Assembly (NCBI RefSeq): GCF_001702265.1
Contig: NZ_MAUE01000021.1
Coordinates: 62,001 to 126,000 of the forward strand
Length of the DNA stretch: 64,000 bases
From: Pseudomonas aylmerensis
GTDB taxonomy: Bacteria > Pseudomonadota > Gammaproteobacteria > Pseudomonadales > Pseudomonadaceae
Direction of reading: 5' to 3'
In this document: positions 34,651 through 43,624 of the stretch, piece by piece
Position numbering within the stretch: the first letter of the stretch is position 1
Layout: every line of letters starts with the position of its first letter
The notes under the pieces: model-generated
The model's input: only the letters and a program-made list of their open reading frames with translations
Told to the model about the DNA's origin: nothing
The model's database searches: none
Program-made: the position numbers and the translations under genes

Positions 34651-37083
34651 ATGTCCCGCACGCTAGACACCTTGTTGCGCCCCAGCCTGTTAGCCGTGGC
34701 GATTGCCCTCTGCACGCCGCTGGCGAGCACCGCGCTGATCGCCGCCGAGCAGTCCGCCAGCGTGCGCGCCTACAACCTGCCGGCTGCGCCGCTGTCCAGC
34801 ACCCTGAACCAGATCGCCAGCCAGGCCGGCCTGGCCTTGACCCTCAACCCGGCGTTGGCATCGGGCAAGACCTCGGCGCCGGTCCAGGGCCAGTTCGATG
34901 CCCCGGGCGCGCTGCGTGAGGCACTGCGTGGCACCGGGCTGCAGCTGGAGCAAAGCAGTGCGGGGACTTATTCCCTGGTGGCGATCCCGGAAGGCGTGAT
35001 GGCGCTGCCGGTCACCAACATTACCGGGCAAGAGGGCAACCAGGAAAGCGCCTGGGGCCCGGTGCAAGGCTACCTGGCCACACGCACCGCCGCCGGCACC
35101 AAGACCGACACCGCCCTGGTGGAAGCGCCGCGCTCGATCTCCGTGGCGACCCGCGAGCAGATGCAGGACCGCAACGTGCAGAACCTGGATGACGCGGTCA
35201 AATACATGCCCGGCATCGTGTCCGCCAGCTACGGCAGCGACACCCGTTATGACTGGATGCGCGTGCGCGGCTTCGAACCCACCCAGTTCCTCGACGGCCT
35301 GCCACTGCCGCGCGGCGTGTATGCCAACCCCAAAGCCGAGACCTGGAACCTCGACCGCATCGCCCTGCTGCGCGGCCCGGCCTCGTCGGTGTATGGCCAG
35401 ACCCCGCCAGGCGGCCTGCTGGACATGGTCAGCCGCCGTCCGAGCGCCGAATCGAGCAATGCCATCCAGGTGCAATACGGCAGTGACAACTACCGCCAGA
35501 TCAACTTCGCCAGCACCGGCAAGATCGACGATGAAGGCCAGTTCCTCTATGGCGTCAGCGGCGTGGTGCGCGATGCCGGCACCCAGGTCGACCACATCGA
35601 CAACAAGCGCTACAACATCGCGCCGAGCCTGACCTGGAACATCGACACCGACACCAAGCTGACCCTGCTGTCGCAGTTCACGCGTGACGATACTGGCACC
35701 ACCAGTCAATTTCTGCCGATCCAAGGCACCAAGATCAAGCTCCCCCAAGGCGAGGTCTCCCACCACAAGAACCTCGGCGACCCCGACTATGAGTTCTACG
35801 ACCGCACCTACTACGCCCTGGGTTATGCGTTCGAGCATCGCTTCAACGATACCTGGCAGTTCAAGCAAAACCTGCGCTATACCAAGTCTGAGCTGTCGTT
35901 CCAGCAACTGACGGTCGGTTCCTATATCTACTCCCCGGCTGACGCCAACGGCAATATCAGCCGCTCGAGCACCAACGTTGACGAGGACATCGGCCAGTTC
36001 GCAGTGGATAACAATTTCCAGGCTGACTTCGCCACGGGCGACATCACCCACACGGTACTGCTGGGCCTGGACCACCAGCGCACCGACACCTCCTTCCGGA
36101 CGATCTACGGCACGGCGTCGAACATCAATATTTTCAACCCGATCAACACCGTGCCCACCCTGCGCCCGACGGACGTCACGCCGTACTACGACTACAACCA
36201 GAAAACCATCCAGACCGGCCTCTACGCACAAGACCAGATGGCCCTCGACAACTGGCGCCTGACCCTGGGTGGGCGTGAGGACTGGGTGCATCAGGGCACC
36301 ACTTACTTCAACAAGCTGGACGCGACCAACACTGACCGCAGCAAGAACTTCAGCGGCAACGCGGCGCTCAGCTATGTGTTCGATTCGGGCTTCGTGCCCT
36401 ACCTGTCGTACGCCGAGTCGTTCCAACCGGCGAGCAACGCCAGCGTCGACCCCGTCAAGTCGTACAAGCCCACCGAAGGCAAGCAATGGGAACTGGGGAT
36501 CAAGTACCAGCCACCTGGCTCCAATACGCTGCTGAGTGCGGCGGTCTACGACTTGACCCAGAAAAACGTGCTGGTGACCCGGATCGGCTCGGGTAACCAA
36601 TCGATCACCGACCAGGCCGGCGAAGTGAAGGTCAAGGGCCTGGAACTGGAAGCGGTGTCCGACGTGACCGAAAACCTCAAGGTCATCGCCGCCTACACCC
36701 TGTCCAAGTCCGAAGTGCAAACCGGTATCTACAAAGGCAACCGCCTGCAACTGATCCCCAACCAGCAAGCCTCGCTGTGGACCGACTACACCTGGCACAC
36801 CGGTGTACTCGATGGCTTCGGCATCGGCTTCGGCGCGCGCTACACGGGCAACACTTATGGCGACCAAGGCAACACATGGCTCGGCAAGGCCAACGCCTAC
36901 ACCGTGTTCGACGGCGCGGTTCACTACGACCTCGGCCGCCTGGACAACAGCCTCAAAGGCGCCTCGGTGAAACTCAACGCCACCAACCTGTTCAACAAGG
37001 ACTACATTTCCACCTGCGATGGCTCCTACTGCTACTTCGGCGACCAACGCAGCGTCGTCGCCAGTGCCACCTACCAGTGGTAA
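34651..37083 (+). CDS. TonB-dependent siderophore receptor with signalling (STN) domain
   Basis: An 810-residue outer-membrane transporter. It has a signal peptide (about 1-32, ending LIAAEQ), an STN signalling domain (about 50-110, AAPLSSTLNQIASQAGLALT), a plug (about 160-280, SISVATREQMQDRNVQNLDD and RVRGFEPTQFLDGLPLPRG), and a beta-barrel ending in the aromatic residue of ATYQW. It resembles ferrichrome/hydroxamate receptors (FhuA, FiuA). The STN domain means that it signals to the adjacent FecR. The ATG at 34651 has CAGGAG upstream; the longer frame passes through the inverted repeat. The exact ligand is unknown. Confidence 0.93.
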   Translation: MSRTLDTLLRPSLLAVAIALCTPLASTALIAAEQSASVRAYNLPAAPLSSTLNQIASQAGLALTLNPALASGKTSAPVQGQFDAPGALREALRGTGLQLEQSSAGTYSLVAIPEGVMALPVTNITGQEGNQESAWGPVQGYLATRTAAGTKTDTALVEAPRSISVATREQMQDRNVQNLDDAVKYMPGIVSASYGSDTRYDWMRVRGFEPTQFLDGLPLPRGVYANPKAETWNLDRIALLRGPASSVYGQTPPGGLLDMVSRRPSAESSNAIQVQYGSDNYRQINFASTGKIDDEGQFLYGVSGVVRDAGTQVDHIDNKRYNIAPSLTWNIDTDTKLTLLSQFTRDDTGTTSQFLPIQGTKIKLPQGEVSHHKNLGDPDYEFYDRTYYALGYAFEHRFNDTWQFKQNLRYTKSELSFQQLTVGSYIYSPADANGNISRSSTNVDEDIGQFAVDNNFQADFATGDITHTVLLGLDHQRTDTSFRTIYGTASNINIFNPINTVPTLRPTDVTPYYDYNQKTIQTGLYAQDQMALDNWRLTLGGREDWVHQGTTYFNKLDATNTDRSKNFSGNAALSYVFDSGFVPYLSYAESFQPASNASVDPVKSYKPTEGKQWELGIKYQPPGSNTLLSAAVYDLTQKNVLVTRIGSGNQSITDQAGEVKVKGLELEAVSDVTENLKVIAAYTLSKSEVQTGIYKGNRLQLIPNQQASLWTDYTWHTGVLDGFGIGFGARYTGNTYGDQGNTWLGKANAYTVFDGAVHYDLGRLDNSLKGASVKLNATNLFNKDYISTCDGSYCYFGDQRSVVASATYQW

Positions 37084-37145
37084 TCGACTGAGTTAACCAT
37101 CAGGCCGTCCTCCGGGGCGGCTTTGGTGCGCCTGAAGGCTGGAAA

Positions 37146-38249
37146 ATGAAAAGTAAAACCATCCGCCGCTGGTCCTTTATCCACACCTGGACCAGCCTGG
37201 TCTGCACGGTGTTCCTGCTGCTGCTCGCCCTGACCGGGCTGCCGCTGGTGTTCCACCACGAGATCGATCACCTGCTGGGCAACGAGCCAGAACTGGCGCA
37301 GATGCCCGCCGATACGCCGCAGCTCAACCTTGAACAGCTGGTGGCCAAAGCGCAGGCCCATCGCCCTGGCGAAGCCATGCAATACCTGGCGTGGGACGAG
37401 GACGACAAGAACGGCGTGATCGCAATCATGGCTGCGACGGCCGGCACCGAACCCAACTCGTCGCACACTTTCATGCTTGATGCGCGCACCGGCGACGCTG
37501 TCGAAATGCCCTCCGCGAATGGCGGGCTGACCCTGTTCCTGCTGCGCCTGCATGTGGATATGTTCGCCGGCCTGCCGGGCAAGTTATTGCTGGCGTTCAT
37601 GGGCATTCTGTTTGTGCTGGCCATCGTGTCGGGCACGGTGCTGTACCTGCCTTTCATGCGCCGCTTGAAGTTCGCCACCGTGCGCCAGGACAAATCCACC
37701 CGCCTGCGCTGGCTCGACCTGCACAACCTGATCGGCGTGGTCACCCTGACCTGGGCGCTGGTGGTGGGCGTCACCGGCGTGATCAGCGCCTGTGCCGACC
37801 TGATCATCGCAGCCTGGCGCCAGGACAGCCTCAGCGCCATGATCGAGCCGTACAAACATGCCCCGCCGCTGACCCAGCGCGCGCCCGCCACCGAGCTGCT
37901 GAGCATTGCCGCCCAGGCCGCGCCCGGTATGCAGCCGGACTTCATTGCCTTCCCCGGCACGCGCTTTTCCAGCGAGCACCACTACGCGGTGTTCATGAAG
38001 GGCAGCACGCACCTGACCTCCCACCTGCTGACGCCGGTGCTGATCGACGCCAGCACCCTGGCCGTCACCGCCATCGCCGAACGGCCTTGGTACATGGACG
38101 CCATGGGCATGTCCCAGCCCCTGCACTTTGGCGATTACGGCGGCATGCCGATGAAAGTCCTCTGGGCGGTACTGGATGTGCTGACCATCATCGTGCTGAT
38201 CAGCGGGATTTACCTGTGGATCGTCAGGCGCAAGGCGGGCAAGGCATGA
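37146..38249 (+). CDS. PepSY-associated TM protein, putative siderophore reductase
   Basis: A 367-residue inner-membrane protein with four hydrophobic helices: near 10-35 (WTSLVCTVFLLLLALTGLPL), 145-170, 195-215 and 340-362. Conserved histidines occur in the helices (FIHTWTS, FHHEIDHLL, LHVDMFAGL, LDLHNLIGVV). It belongs to the PepSY_TM family (PiuB, FoxB, FhuF-like roles), which reduce ferric siderophores or help release iron in the periplasm. It lies 62 nt after the receptor and probably shares its mRNA. It overlaps the next small gene by four bases (ATGA). Confidence 0.85.
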   Translation: MKSKTIRRWSFIHTWTSLVCTVFLLLLALTGLPLVFHHEIDHLLGNEPELAQMPADTPQLNLEQLVAKAQAHRPGEAMQYLAWDEDDKNGVIAIMAATAGTEPNSSHTFMLDARTGDAVEMPSANGGLTLFLLRLHVDMFAGLPGKLLLAFMGILFVLAIVSGTVLYLPFMRRLKFATVRQDKSTRLRWLDLHNLIGVVTLTWALVVGVTGVISACADLIIAAWRQDSLSAMIEPYKHAPPLTQRAPATELLSIAAQAAPGMQPDFIAFPGTRFSSEHHYAVFMKGSTHLTSHLLTPVLIDASTLAVTAIAERPWYMDAMGMSQPLHFGDYGGMPMKVLWAVLDVLTIIVLISGIYLWIVRRKAGKA

Positions 38250-38443
38250 AGCCACGGCAGTCGAATTTCTGGAAAGTGTTTGGCATTCCGCTGGGGATTG
38301 GCCTGCTCAGCGCCGCCGGGTTGTTTGCGGCGTTGCTGGGGGATGGGTGGTGGGATTCGCTCAGTTGGGTGGGGCTTGGGATACCTGCGGTGATCGGAGT
38401 ATGGGCCCTCCTGCGGAAGCCGGCTTGCCGGCAAAAACCCTGA
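38246..38443 (+). CDS. Small membrane protein coupled to the PepSY gene
   Basis: A 65-residue protein starting MKPRQSNFWKVFGIPLGIGL with two hydrophobic helices (about 10-28 and 38-54). Its ATG lies inside the stop of the PepSY gene. Small two-helix proteins often end iron-uptake operons of this type, but the function is unknown. The last ten residues (LRKPACRQKP) are encoded by a REP-like GAAGCCGGCTTGCCGGC sequence, so the natural end may have been replaced. Confidence 0.75.
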   Translation: MKPRQSNFWKVFGIPLGIGLLSAAGLFAALLGDGWWDSLSWVGLGIPAVIGVWALLRKPACRQKP

Positions 38444-38522
38444 GAGTAGCGCGTCAAATCTGATGCACTGCGCTATCGTAAGCGTCCTTCGCGAGCCCGC
38501 TCGCCCCTCCAGAGGAATGCCC

Positions 38523-39152
38523 ATGTCTGTGCCCAGCATGACCTTGTTCCACAACCCCGCTTCACCGTTTGTTCGCAAAGTTCGCGTGCTGCTGATCGAG
38601 ACCGGCCAGCAGGACCGCGTGGCGCTGCACGGCTGCATGCCGACGCCGGTCAACCCGGATGCGCAGGTGATGCAAGGCAACCCCGTGGGCAAGATCCCGG
38701 CCCTGCGCCTGGCTGACGGCAGCGTGCTGCATGACAGCCGGGTGATCCTCGATTACTTCGACCACCAGCATGTCGGCAACCCGCTGATCCCCCGCGACGG
38801 CTCGGCCCGCTGGCGGCGCCTGACCCTGGCCTCGATGGCTGACGGCATCATGGATGCGGCCGTACTGGTACGTTACGAGTCGGCCCTGCGTCCGGCGGAA
38901 AAGCACTGGGCACCGTGGCTCGACGAGCAACGCAACAAGATCCGCCGCACCCTCGCCGAGCTGGAACAGGACGCCATCGCCGAGCTGACCAGCCACTTCG
39001 ACATCGCCTCGATCAGCGTGGCCTGCGCCCTCGCCTACCTCGACTTCCGCCACCCCGATATGCACTGGCGCGCGGCCAACCCACAGCTGGCCGCCTGGTA
39101 CGCCGAGGTCAGCCAGCGACCTTCGATGCTGGAGACCCAGCCGCCGGTATAG
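38523..39152 (+). CDS. Glutathione S-transferase family protein
   Basis: A 209-residue protein. The N-terminal thioredoxin-like domain (about 1-80) shows LFHNPASPFVRKVRVLLIET, the cis-proline segment GKIPALRLADGSVLHDSRVI and the ES/DS turn; an all-helical C-terminal domain follows. The active residue is likely S/P in NPASPF, as in GSTs that begin with YxxxSPFxRKVR. The ATG at 38523 is preceded by AGAGGA. It is isolated between the iron-uptake genes and the cre block. The substrate is unknown. Confidence 0.88.
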   Translation: MSVPSMTLFHNPASPFVRKVRVLLIETGQQDRVALHGCMPTPVNPDAQVMQGNPVGKIPALRLADGSVLHDSRVILDYFDHQHVGNPLIPRDGSARWRRLTLASMADGIMDAAVLVRYESALRPAEKHWAPWLDEQRNKIRRTLAELEQDAIAELTSHFDIASISVACALAYLDFRHPDMHWRAANPQLAAWYAEVSQRPSMLETQPPV

Positions 39153-39172
39153 CCCTGTTGCCACCTGCCCCT

Positions 39173-39301
39173 GTGGCGAGCGGGCTTGCCCCGCGTTGGG
39201 CTGCGAAGCAGCCCCATCAGGCCACCGCGTTTTATCCGATGAAACTCATCTCAGGTTTTGGGGCTGCTGCGCAGCCCAACGCGGGGCAAGCCCGCTCACC
39301 A
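39173..39301. repeat. REPIN variant with GCGTTGGGCTGC arms, after the GST gene
   Basis: Arms 39173-39215 and 39260-39301 are nearly perfect inverse copies. They combine the GAGCGGGCTTGCCCCGCG start with an additional TTGGGCTGCGAAGCAGCCCC palindrome. This is a different REP class from the short ones in this window. Confidence 0.87.
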
Positions 39302-39413
39302 CAGAAAACCCGCTCACGACAGGAGGCTCGCCCGCCACAACCACGGGGAACAGCCGGTTGATCCTCGCCACCAGCTGCACCTTCACTCGCTGATCCTCAC
39401 GCAAGCCGATCAT
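39246..39413 (-). CDS. Small ORF coupled to creD, C-terminus encoded by a REPIN
   Basis: A 55-codon frame begins at an ATG that overlaps the creD stop (ATGA) and has GGAGGA seven bases upstream, so it should be translated. It begins MIGLREDQRVKVQLVARINR, and the last third is read from the REPIN at 39173-39301 (SGLAPRWAAQQPQNLR). The first half may be the remnant of a real gene after creD. The function is unknown. Confidence 0.45.
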   Translation of the reverse strand: MIGLREDQRVKVQLVARINRLFPVVVAGEPPVVSGFSVVSGLAPRWAAQQPQNLR

Positions 39414-40783
39414 TGCACGTCCTCCAGGTCGAACTGCAACGGCTCGGCGACCTTGCGCTTGCCCACGCTGTACCAATCCAATTTGCGCGTCAGCACCATC
39501 ACCGTCCCCAGCAGGCCAAACAGCAACAGCGAGCCCATCAGCAGCGCGTAATCCTCGGCACTCAACAACCCGTACAACAAGCCATACAACGCCGCCAATC
39601 CAGCGGAAAAGCCCAGGCCATGGGCGACGCTGCGCAGCACGTGGCACACATAAAATCCGATCAGCAACACACAGGCACTCGCCGAGATCAGGTAGGCCAG
39701 CGCAAAGCCCAGGTGCTCGGACAACGACAACAGCAGCAGGTAGAAAAACGCCAGCGCAAAGCCCACCAACGCATATTGGACCGGGTGCACCGCCAGGTTC
39801 TTGAGCACTTCGAAGAGGAAGAAACCGGCAAAGGTCAGGGCAATGAACAGCAGCGCGTATTTGATCGCGCGGTCGCTCTTGAGGTACTGGTCCACCGGAT
39901 CGATGAAGTTCACGCCAAAGCTGCGGTTGTTGAAGTCGTTGCAGCCCTGGCTGTCCAGGCAGGTCTGCAGGGCCTGCTCAAGGTTGGTGGAGAAGAACGA
40001 AGTCTGCCAACTGGCGCTGAAGCCTTGATCGGTGACTTCGCGCTGGGTCGGCAGGAAGTTGCCGATGAAGCTGGGGTGCGGCCAGTTGGAGGCGAGCGAG
40101 ACCTGGCTGGTCTTGCCCACGGGCACCACTCGCAGTTGTTCGGTGCCTTGCAGGCGCAGGTCGAAAGCGAAGTCCACCACGGCCGGTTTTTTACTGTCCT
40201 GTTCGGGCAATGCCACGTGCACGCCCTCTCCCAGCCAGTCCACTTGGGAGCCCGGCGAGAACTCCAGGCGCTGGCTGCCCAGCTCGAGTTTCAGCGCGTT
40301 TTCGATGCCACGAATATCACTGATGCCCACCGCCAGGAATGCCGGTTCGAAGCGGTAATCGGCAAAGTCTTCGGTGATCCCCAACTGCGCAGGCAGCTCG
40401 AAACGCCCGCTGATGCGGGTGTCGGCATGGAACAGCCGCGCCTGGTAGATGCCCCGGGCACGCAGTTCGGTTTGCACCTTGCCGTCGAGCTCGAAACGGT
40501 CCGGCAGGAAATACAGGCGACCGCGCTCCTCACGGGTGACCTCGTAGCGTTTGTTGAGCTTTTCATTGAGTTTCCACTCGCGCACGGTCTTGCGATACGG
40601 CACCACCATCACCGGTCCGGTGAGGCGCTGGGCATAGCTGGAGCTGCGCGCGATGTCCATCAGGACGCCGTCGCGCAGTTGCTGGCGATCGCCGATAATG
40701 CCGTTGATCATCAGCAACGGAATCAGCAACAGCAGGATCAGCAGCGCAATCGCGCCAAGTTTGAAAAGCAGGCTGCGGTTCAT
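39410..40783 (-). CDS. creD: CreD inner-membrane protein
   Basis: A 457-residue integral membrane protein. One helix is at the N-terminus (GAIALLILLLLIPLLMINGI), a large periplasmic region spans about 30-310 (GDRQQLRDGVLMDIARSSSY, FLPDRFELDGKVQTELRARG), and about six helices lie at the C-terminus. CreD is the main regulated output of the CreBC two-component system and is linked to envelope stability and beta-lactam response. It lies downstream of creC with a 51-nt gap. The ATG at 40783 fits the family. Confidence 0.94.
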   Translation of the reverse strand: MNRSLLFKLGAIALLILLLLIPLLMINGIIGDRQQLRDGVLMDIARSSSYAQRLTGPVMVVPYRKTVREWKLNEKLNKRYEVTREERGRLYFLPDRFELDGKVQTELRARGIYQARLFHADTRISGRFELPAQLGITEDFADYRFEPAFLAVGISDIRGIENALKLELGSQRLEFSPGSQVDWLGEGVHVALPEQDSKKPAVVDFAFDLRLQGTEQLRVVPVGKTSQVSLASNWPHPSFIGNFLPTQREVTDQGFSASWQTSFFSTNLEQALQTCLDSQGCNDFNNRSFGVNFIDPVDQYLKSDRAIKYALLFIALTFAGFFLFEVLKNLAVHPVQYALVGFALAFFYLLLLSLSEHLGFALAYLISASACVLLIGFYVCHVLRSVAHGLGFSAGLAALYGLLYGLLSAEDYALLMGSLLLFGLLGTVMVLTRKLDWYSVGKRKVAEPLQFDLEDVQ

Positions 40784-40834
40784 GGGTCTCTCCCTGTTTT
40801 GATGGGCAGAGCATGAGCCGCGCGTGTGGGGGAT

Positions 40835-42274
40835 TTATGTGGGCAATGTGGAGACTGTGTGGAGATGCAGCACCACCTGCACGCCACCCGGCACATTGCC
40901 GATCTGCAACGCGCCGCCGTGCAGCTTCATCACTTCCTCGACAAAGTTGAGGCCCAGGCCAGTGCTTTTGCGCCCGCTGGCCGGGCGTGGCAAGGAGTAG
41001 AATCGCTCGCTCAGGCGCGGCAAGGCGTAGTCGGGAATCGGCGCGGCCTGGTTGAACAGGCTGACCTGCACCGCGTGGTGCTGTGTCTGCGCACTGAACC
41101 TCAAGGTGCCGCCGGACGGGGTGAAGTCCAGGGCATTCTCGAGCAGATTGCCCAGGGCCTGGCGAAGCAGAAAAGGTTCGCCGAACACCTTCACGTCGGC
41201 GCCGATCGTTTGTTCGATGTGCAGGCCGGCGCCTTCGATACGCGCGCATTGGGCCAAGAGAACCTCATCGACCAAGCCGGCCAATGGCAGGCTGACCTGT
41301 TCTTCCAGGCCCTGGCGTTGCTCCACTTGCGCCAGGTTCAGCAGGCGCTCGATCAACTGCTGCAGGCGCGCGCTCTCGCTGTCGATATTGCCGACGAAAC
41401 GCTGCTGTTGCTCGCGGCTCATATCGCCCTGCAACAGCTCCGCCGCGCCGCGAATCGCGGCCAATGGGCTTTTCAATTCATGGGTCAGGGTGTGCACGTA
41501 ATGCTCGACGTAGGCCTTGCCCTCCAGCTGCGTGCGCATATGCTCCACGGCGGTGGACAGCTGCTTGAGCTCGCCGCCGCGGTAGTGCGGCAACTCGGCA
41601 CGCCGGCCTTCGCTGACCGCCTGCGCATAGGCCGTCAACCGGTGCAGGGCTCTGCTCAGCCACCATGACAACACCGCCCCCAGCAACAGGCCGAGCACCA
41701 CCAGCCCGGCGCCGTACCAGAGCAGCCGCCGCTCGGTGCGATCGACATACGGCTGCAGCGAGCTGTTGGGCTTGGCCACCGTGACCACGCCGATGATCTG
41801 GCCGTTATCGCGGATCGGCGCGCCCACGTGCATCACCGATGAGGCCGGGTCATCCAGTTCGCTGCGGGTGGAACGCGCGCCGTATTCGCCGCGCAGGGTC
41901 AGGTACACGTCGTTCCATTTCGAGTAGTCCTGGCCCACCGCTTCGCCGCTGGAATCGAGCAGCACGGTGCCCTTGGCATCGGTCACGTAAATACGGTGGT
42001 TGACCTGGTTTTTCGGCAGGCCCCAGATGGTCGCGCCCGGCTGGCGATTGCCGTAGGCCTTGAGCAGCTGCGGCCAGTGGCTCTGGCCGAGGGTGTGGTT
42101 TTTCACGTCATCGCGCAGGATCTCGGCCAACAGGTTGGCGGTGTCCACCAGGGTTTCTTCGGTGGACTGGCGCACGCCGGGGCGGATTTCCTTCATCACC
42201 GTGCTAAGCACGAAGTAGCCGGTCAGGCCGATGAACAGCGCATACACCAGGAAAATCCGCAGCCCCAGGCGCAT
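40835..42274 (-). CDS. creC: CreC sensor histidine kinase
   Basis: A 479-residue inner-membrane kinase. One helix is near 5-25 and a second near 187-207; the region between is periplasmic and sensory. HAMP follows at about 208-255. The phosphorylated histidine is H265 in LTHELKSPLAAIRG. The ATP-binding domain has GNLLENALDFTPSGG and TGLGLNFVEEVMKLHGG. It responds to carbon metabolism and, in Pseudomonas, to PBP4 inhibition by beta-lactams. Its ATG touches the creB stop (TGATG). Confidence 0.94.
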   Translation of the reverse strand: MRLGLRIFLVYALFIGLTGYFVLSTVMKEIRPGVRQSTEETLVDTANLLAEILRDDVKNHTLGQSHWPQLLKAYGNRQPGATIWGLPKNQVNHRIYVTDAKGTVLLDSSGEAVGQDYSKWNDVYLTLRGEYGARSTRSELDDPASSVMHVGAPIRDNGQIIGVVTVAKPNSSLQPYVDRTERRLLWYGAGLVVLGLLLGAVLSWWLSRALHRLTAYAQAVSEGRRAELPHYRGGELKQLSTAVEHMRTQLEGKAYVEHYVHTLTHELKSPLAAIRGAAELLQGDMSREQQQRFVGNIDSESARLQQLIERLLNLAQVEQRQGLEEQVSLPLAGLVDEVLLAQCARIEGAGLHIEQTIGADVKVFGEPFLLRQALGNLLENALDFTPSGGTLRFSAQTQHHAVQVSLFNQAAPIPDYALPRLSERFYSLPRPASGRKSTGLGLNFVEEVMKLHGGALQIGNVPGGVQVVLHLHTVSTLPT

Positions 42275-42942
42275 CAGCTGTTGCCCGGGCTGTAGCTGTA
42301 GCCGAGGCCGCGATGGGTCTGGATCGGCTCGGCATCCGCGGCAATGCCACGCAATTTGCTGCGCAGGCTCTTGATGTGGCTGTCGATATTGCGCTCGTAG
42401 CCGGCATCCGCCGCCACGCCCACCGCGTCCAGCAACTGCTCGCGGCTGAACACCCGCTCGGGTTGCTCCAGCAGGCTCTGCAGCAGACGGAACTCATGGC
42501 GCGTGAGGCTCAGGGGCTGGCCGCGATAACTGATCTGCATGCGCTCCAGGTCAACCTGGAACACGGCGGGAGCCACGCCAGGGCCGACCCTCTTGAGGAT
42601 CGCCCGCACCCGCGCCGCCACTTCCCGCGGGCTGAACGGCTTGACCACATAATCGTCAGCGCCGATCTCCAGGCCCACCACCCGGTCGATCTCGCCATCG
42701 CGCGCACTCAGGAACATCACCGGCACTTCGCTGAAACGCCGCAATTGCTTGCAGGTCTCAAAGCCGGTGATATCCGGCAGGCCGATGTCGAGGATGATCA
42801 GGTCAGCCGGTGTTTGCCGTTGATAGGCCAGCGCTTCCTGGCCAAGGCTCAGCCAGGTGGTGGTGAAGCCCTCACCTTGCAGGGCAAAGATCAGCGTGTC
42901 GGCTATCGCCGCTTCGTCTTCGACAATCAGGATGTGCGGCAT
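42274..42942 (-). CDS. creB: CreB response regulator (OmpR family)
   Basis: A 222-residue DNA-binding regulator. The receiver domain (1-120) has IVEDEAAIADTL and the phosphoacceptor D52 in LIILDIGLPD, with conserved K in DYVVKPFSPRE. A winged-helix output domain follows (about 130-222, LTRHEFRLLQSLLEQPERVF). It activates creD. The order creB-creC-creD is the same as PA0463-PA0465. I did not find a certain Cre tag repeat (TTCAC-N6-TTCAC) ahead of creD. Confidence 0.95.
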   Translation of the reverse strand: MPHILIVEDEAAIADTLIFALQGEGFTTTWLSLGQEALAYQRQTPADLIILDIGLPDITGFETCKQLRRFSEVPVMFLSARDGEIDRVVGLEIGADDYVVKPFSPREVAARVRAILKRVGPGVAPAVFQVDLERMQISYRGQPLSLTRHEFRLLQSLLEQPERVFSREQLLDAVGVAADAGYERNIDSHIKSLRSKLRGIAADAEPIQTHRGLGYSYSPGNS

Positions 42943-42950
42943 GGGTTCGA

Positions 42951-43451
42951 TCAGCAGTCCGGTTTGTCAGCGGTATAGCGACGGGCCGGGTTCACCGCTG
43001 CGCCAAACTCGCGCAGGGCCTTGGCGCCGATCAGCAACGGGTAGTTGAAGCTGCTGCGGTCGGTCAGGTTGACCTCGACGGTGCGCTTGACGTCGCCCAG
43101 GCACATTTCGAGGTCGATCACCGGACGCTTGGCCACGCTGGCCTCGTCCTTGTCGTCGTCTTCGTCGGCGCGGCTCTTGATCTTGCTGATGCGCGACACT
43201 TTGTGTTCGTAGACTTTGTTGCTGGCGTCCTTGCCGCCGAGGCGGAAGCGCACCCAATCGTCGCCGTCACGGGTGAAGGTCTCGATGTCACGGGCCGACA
43301 GCGAAGCGGTCAGCGCGCCGGTGTCCATCTTGGCCTTGAAGGTTTCGCCGATCTCCGGCAACTGGATGTATTCGTAGCGACCGTAAAGGGTCGGCTCGGC
43401 AGCCATGACGGGCAGGGCAACCAGGGCGAGCGAGGCAAGGAGCAGTTTCAC
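42951..43451 (-). CDS. Exported retropepsin-like protein (ATP-dependent zinc protease family)
   Basis: A 166-residue protein with a signal peptide (KLLLASLALVALPVMAAEP) and a retropepsin-type active-site motif AKMDTGALTASLSARDIETF (D about 43). It belongs to the RimK-associated Zn_protease/retropepsin-like family; homologues sit next to creB in P. aeruginosa as I recall. Its stop is eight bases before the creB start, so it probably leads the creBCD transcript. An acidic-basic insertion (ADEDDDKDEASVAKRP) is conspicuous. Proteolytic activity has not been shown from sequence. Confidence 0.82.
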   Translation of the reverse strand: MKLLLASLALVALPVMAAEPTLYGRYEYIQLPEIGETFKAKMDTGALTASLSARDIETFTRDGDDWVRFRLGGKDASNKVYEHKVSRISKIKSRADEDDDKDEASVAKRPVIDLEMCLGDVKRTVEVNLTDRSSFNYPLLIGAKALREFGAAVNPARRYTADKPDC

Positions 43452-43624
43452 GAAGTGGTTTCCTCGGAAAGAAGTAGGCGGATTCTAGACCGCAAAGGGG
43501 GCACTTAGTTAGCTGATCCGAGCATAACCGGCACATTGTGAAACATTCGTCCGGTGATTTGAGATTTGGCCTGCAGACCAAGCTCTCTTATCATGACCCG
43601 CCCACACGATCCCAAGAGTTGCTT

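Noticed and set aside
39258..39551. Open frame on the plus strand opposite the end of creD
   Set aside because: It starts in a REPIN and is antisense to a well-supported gene.
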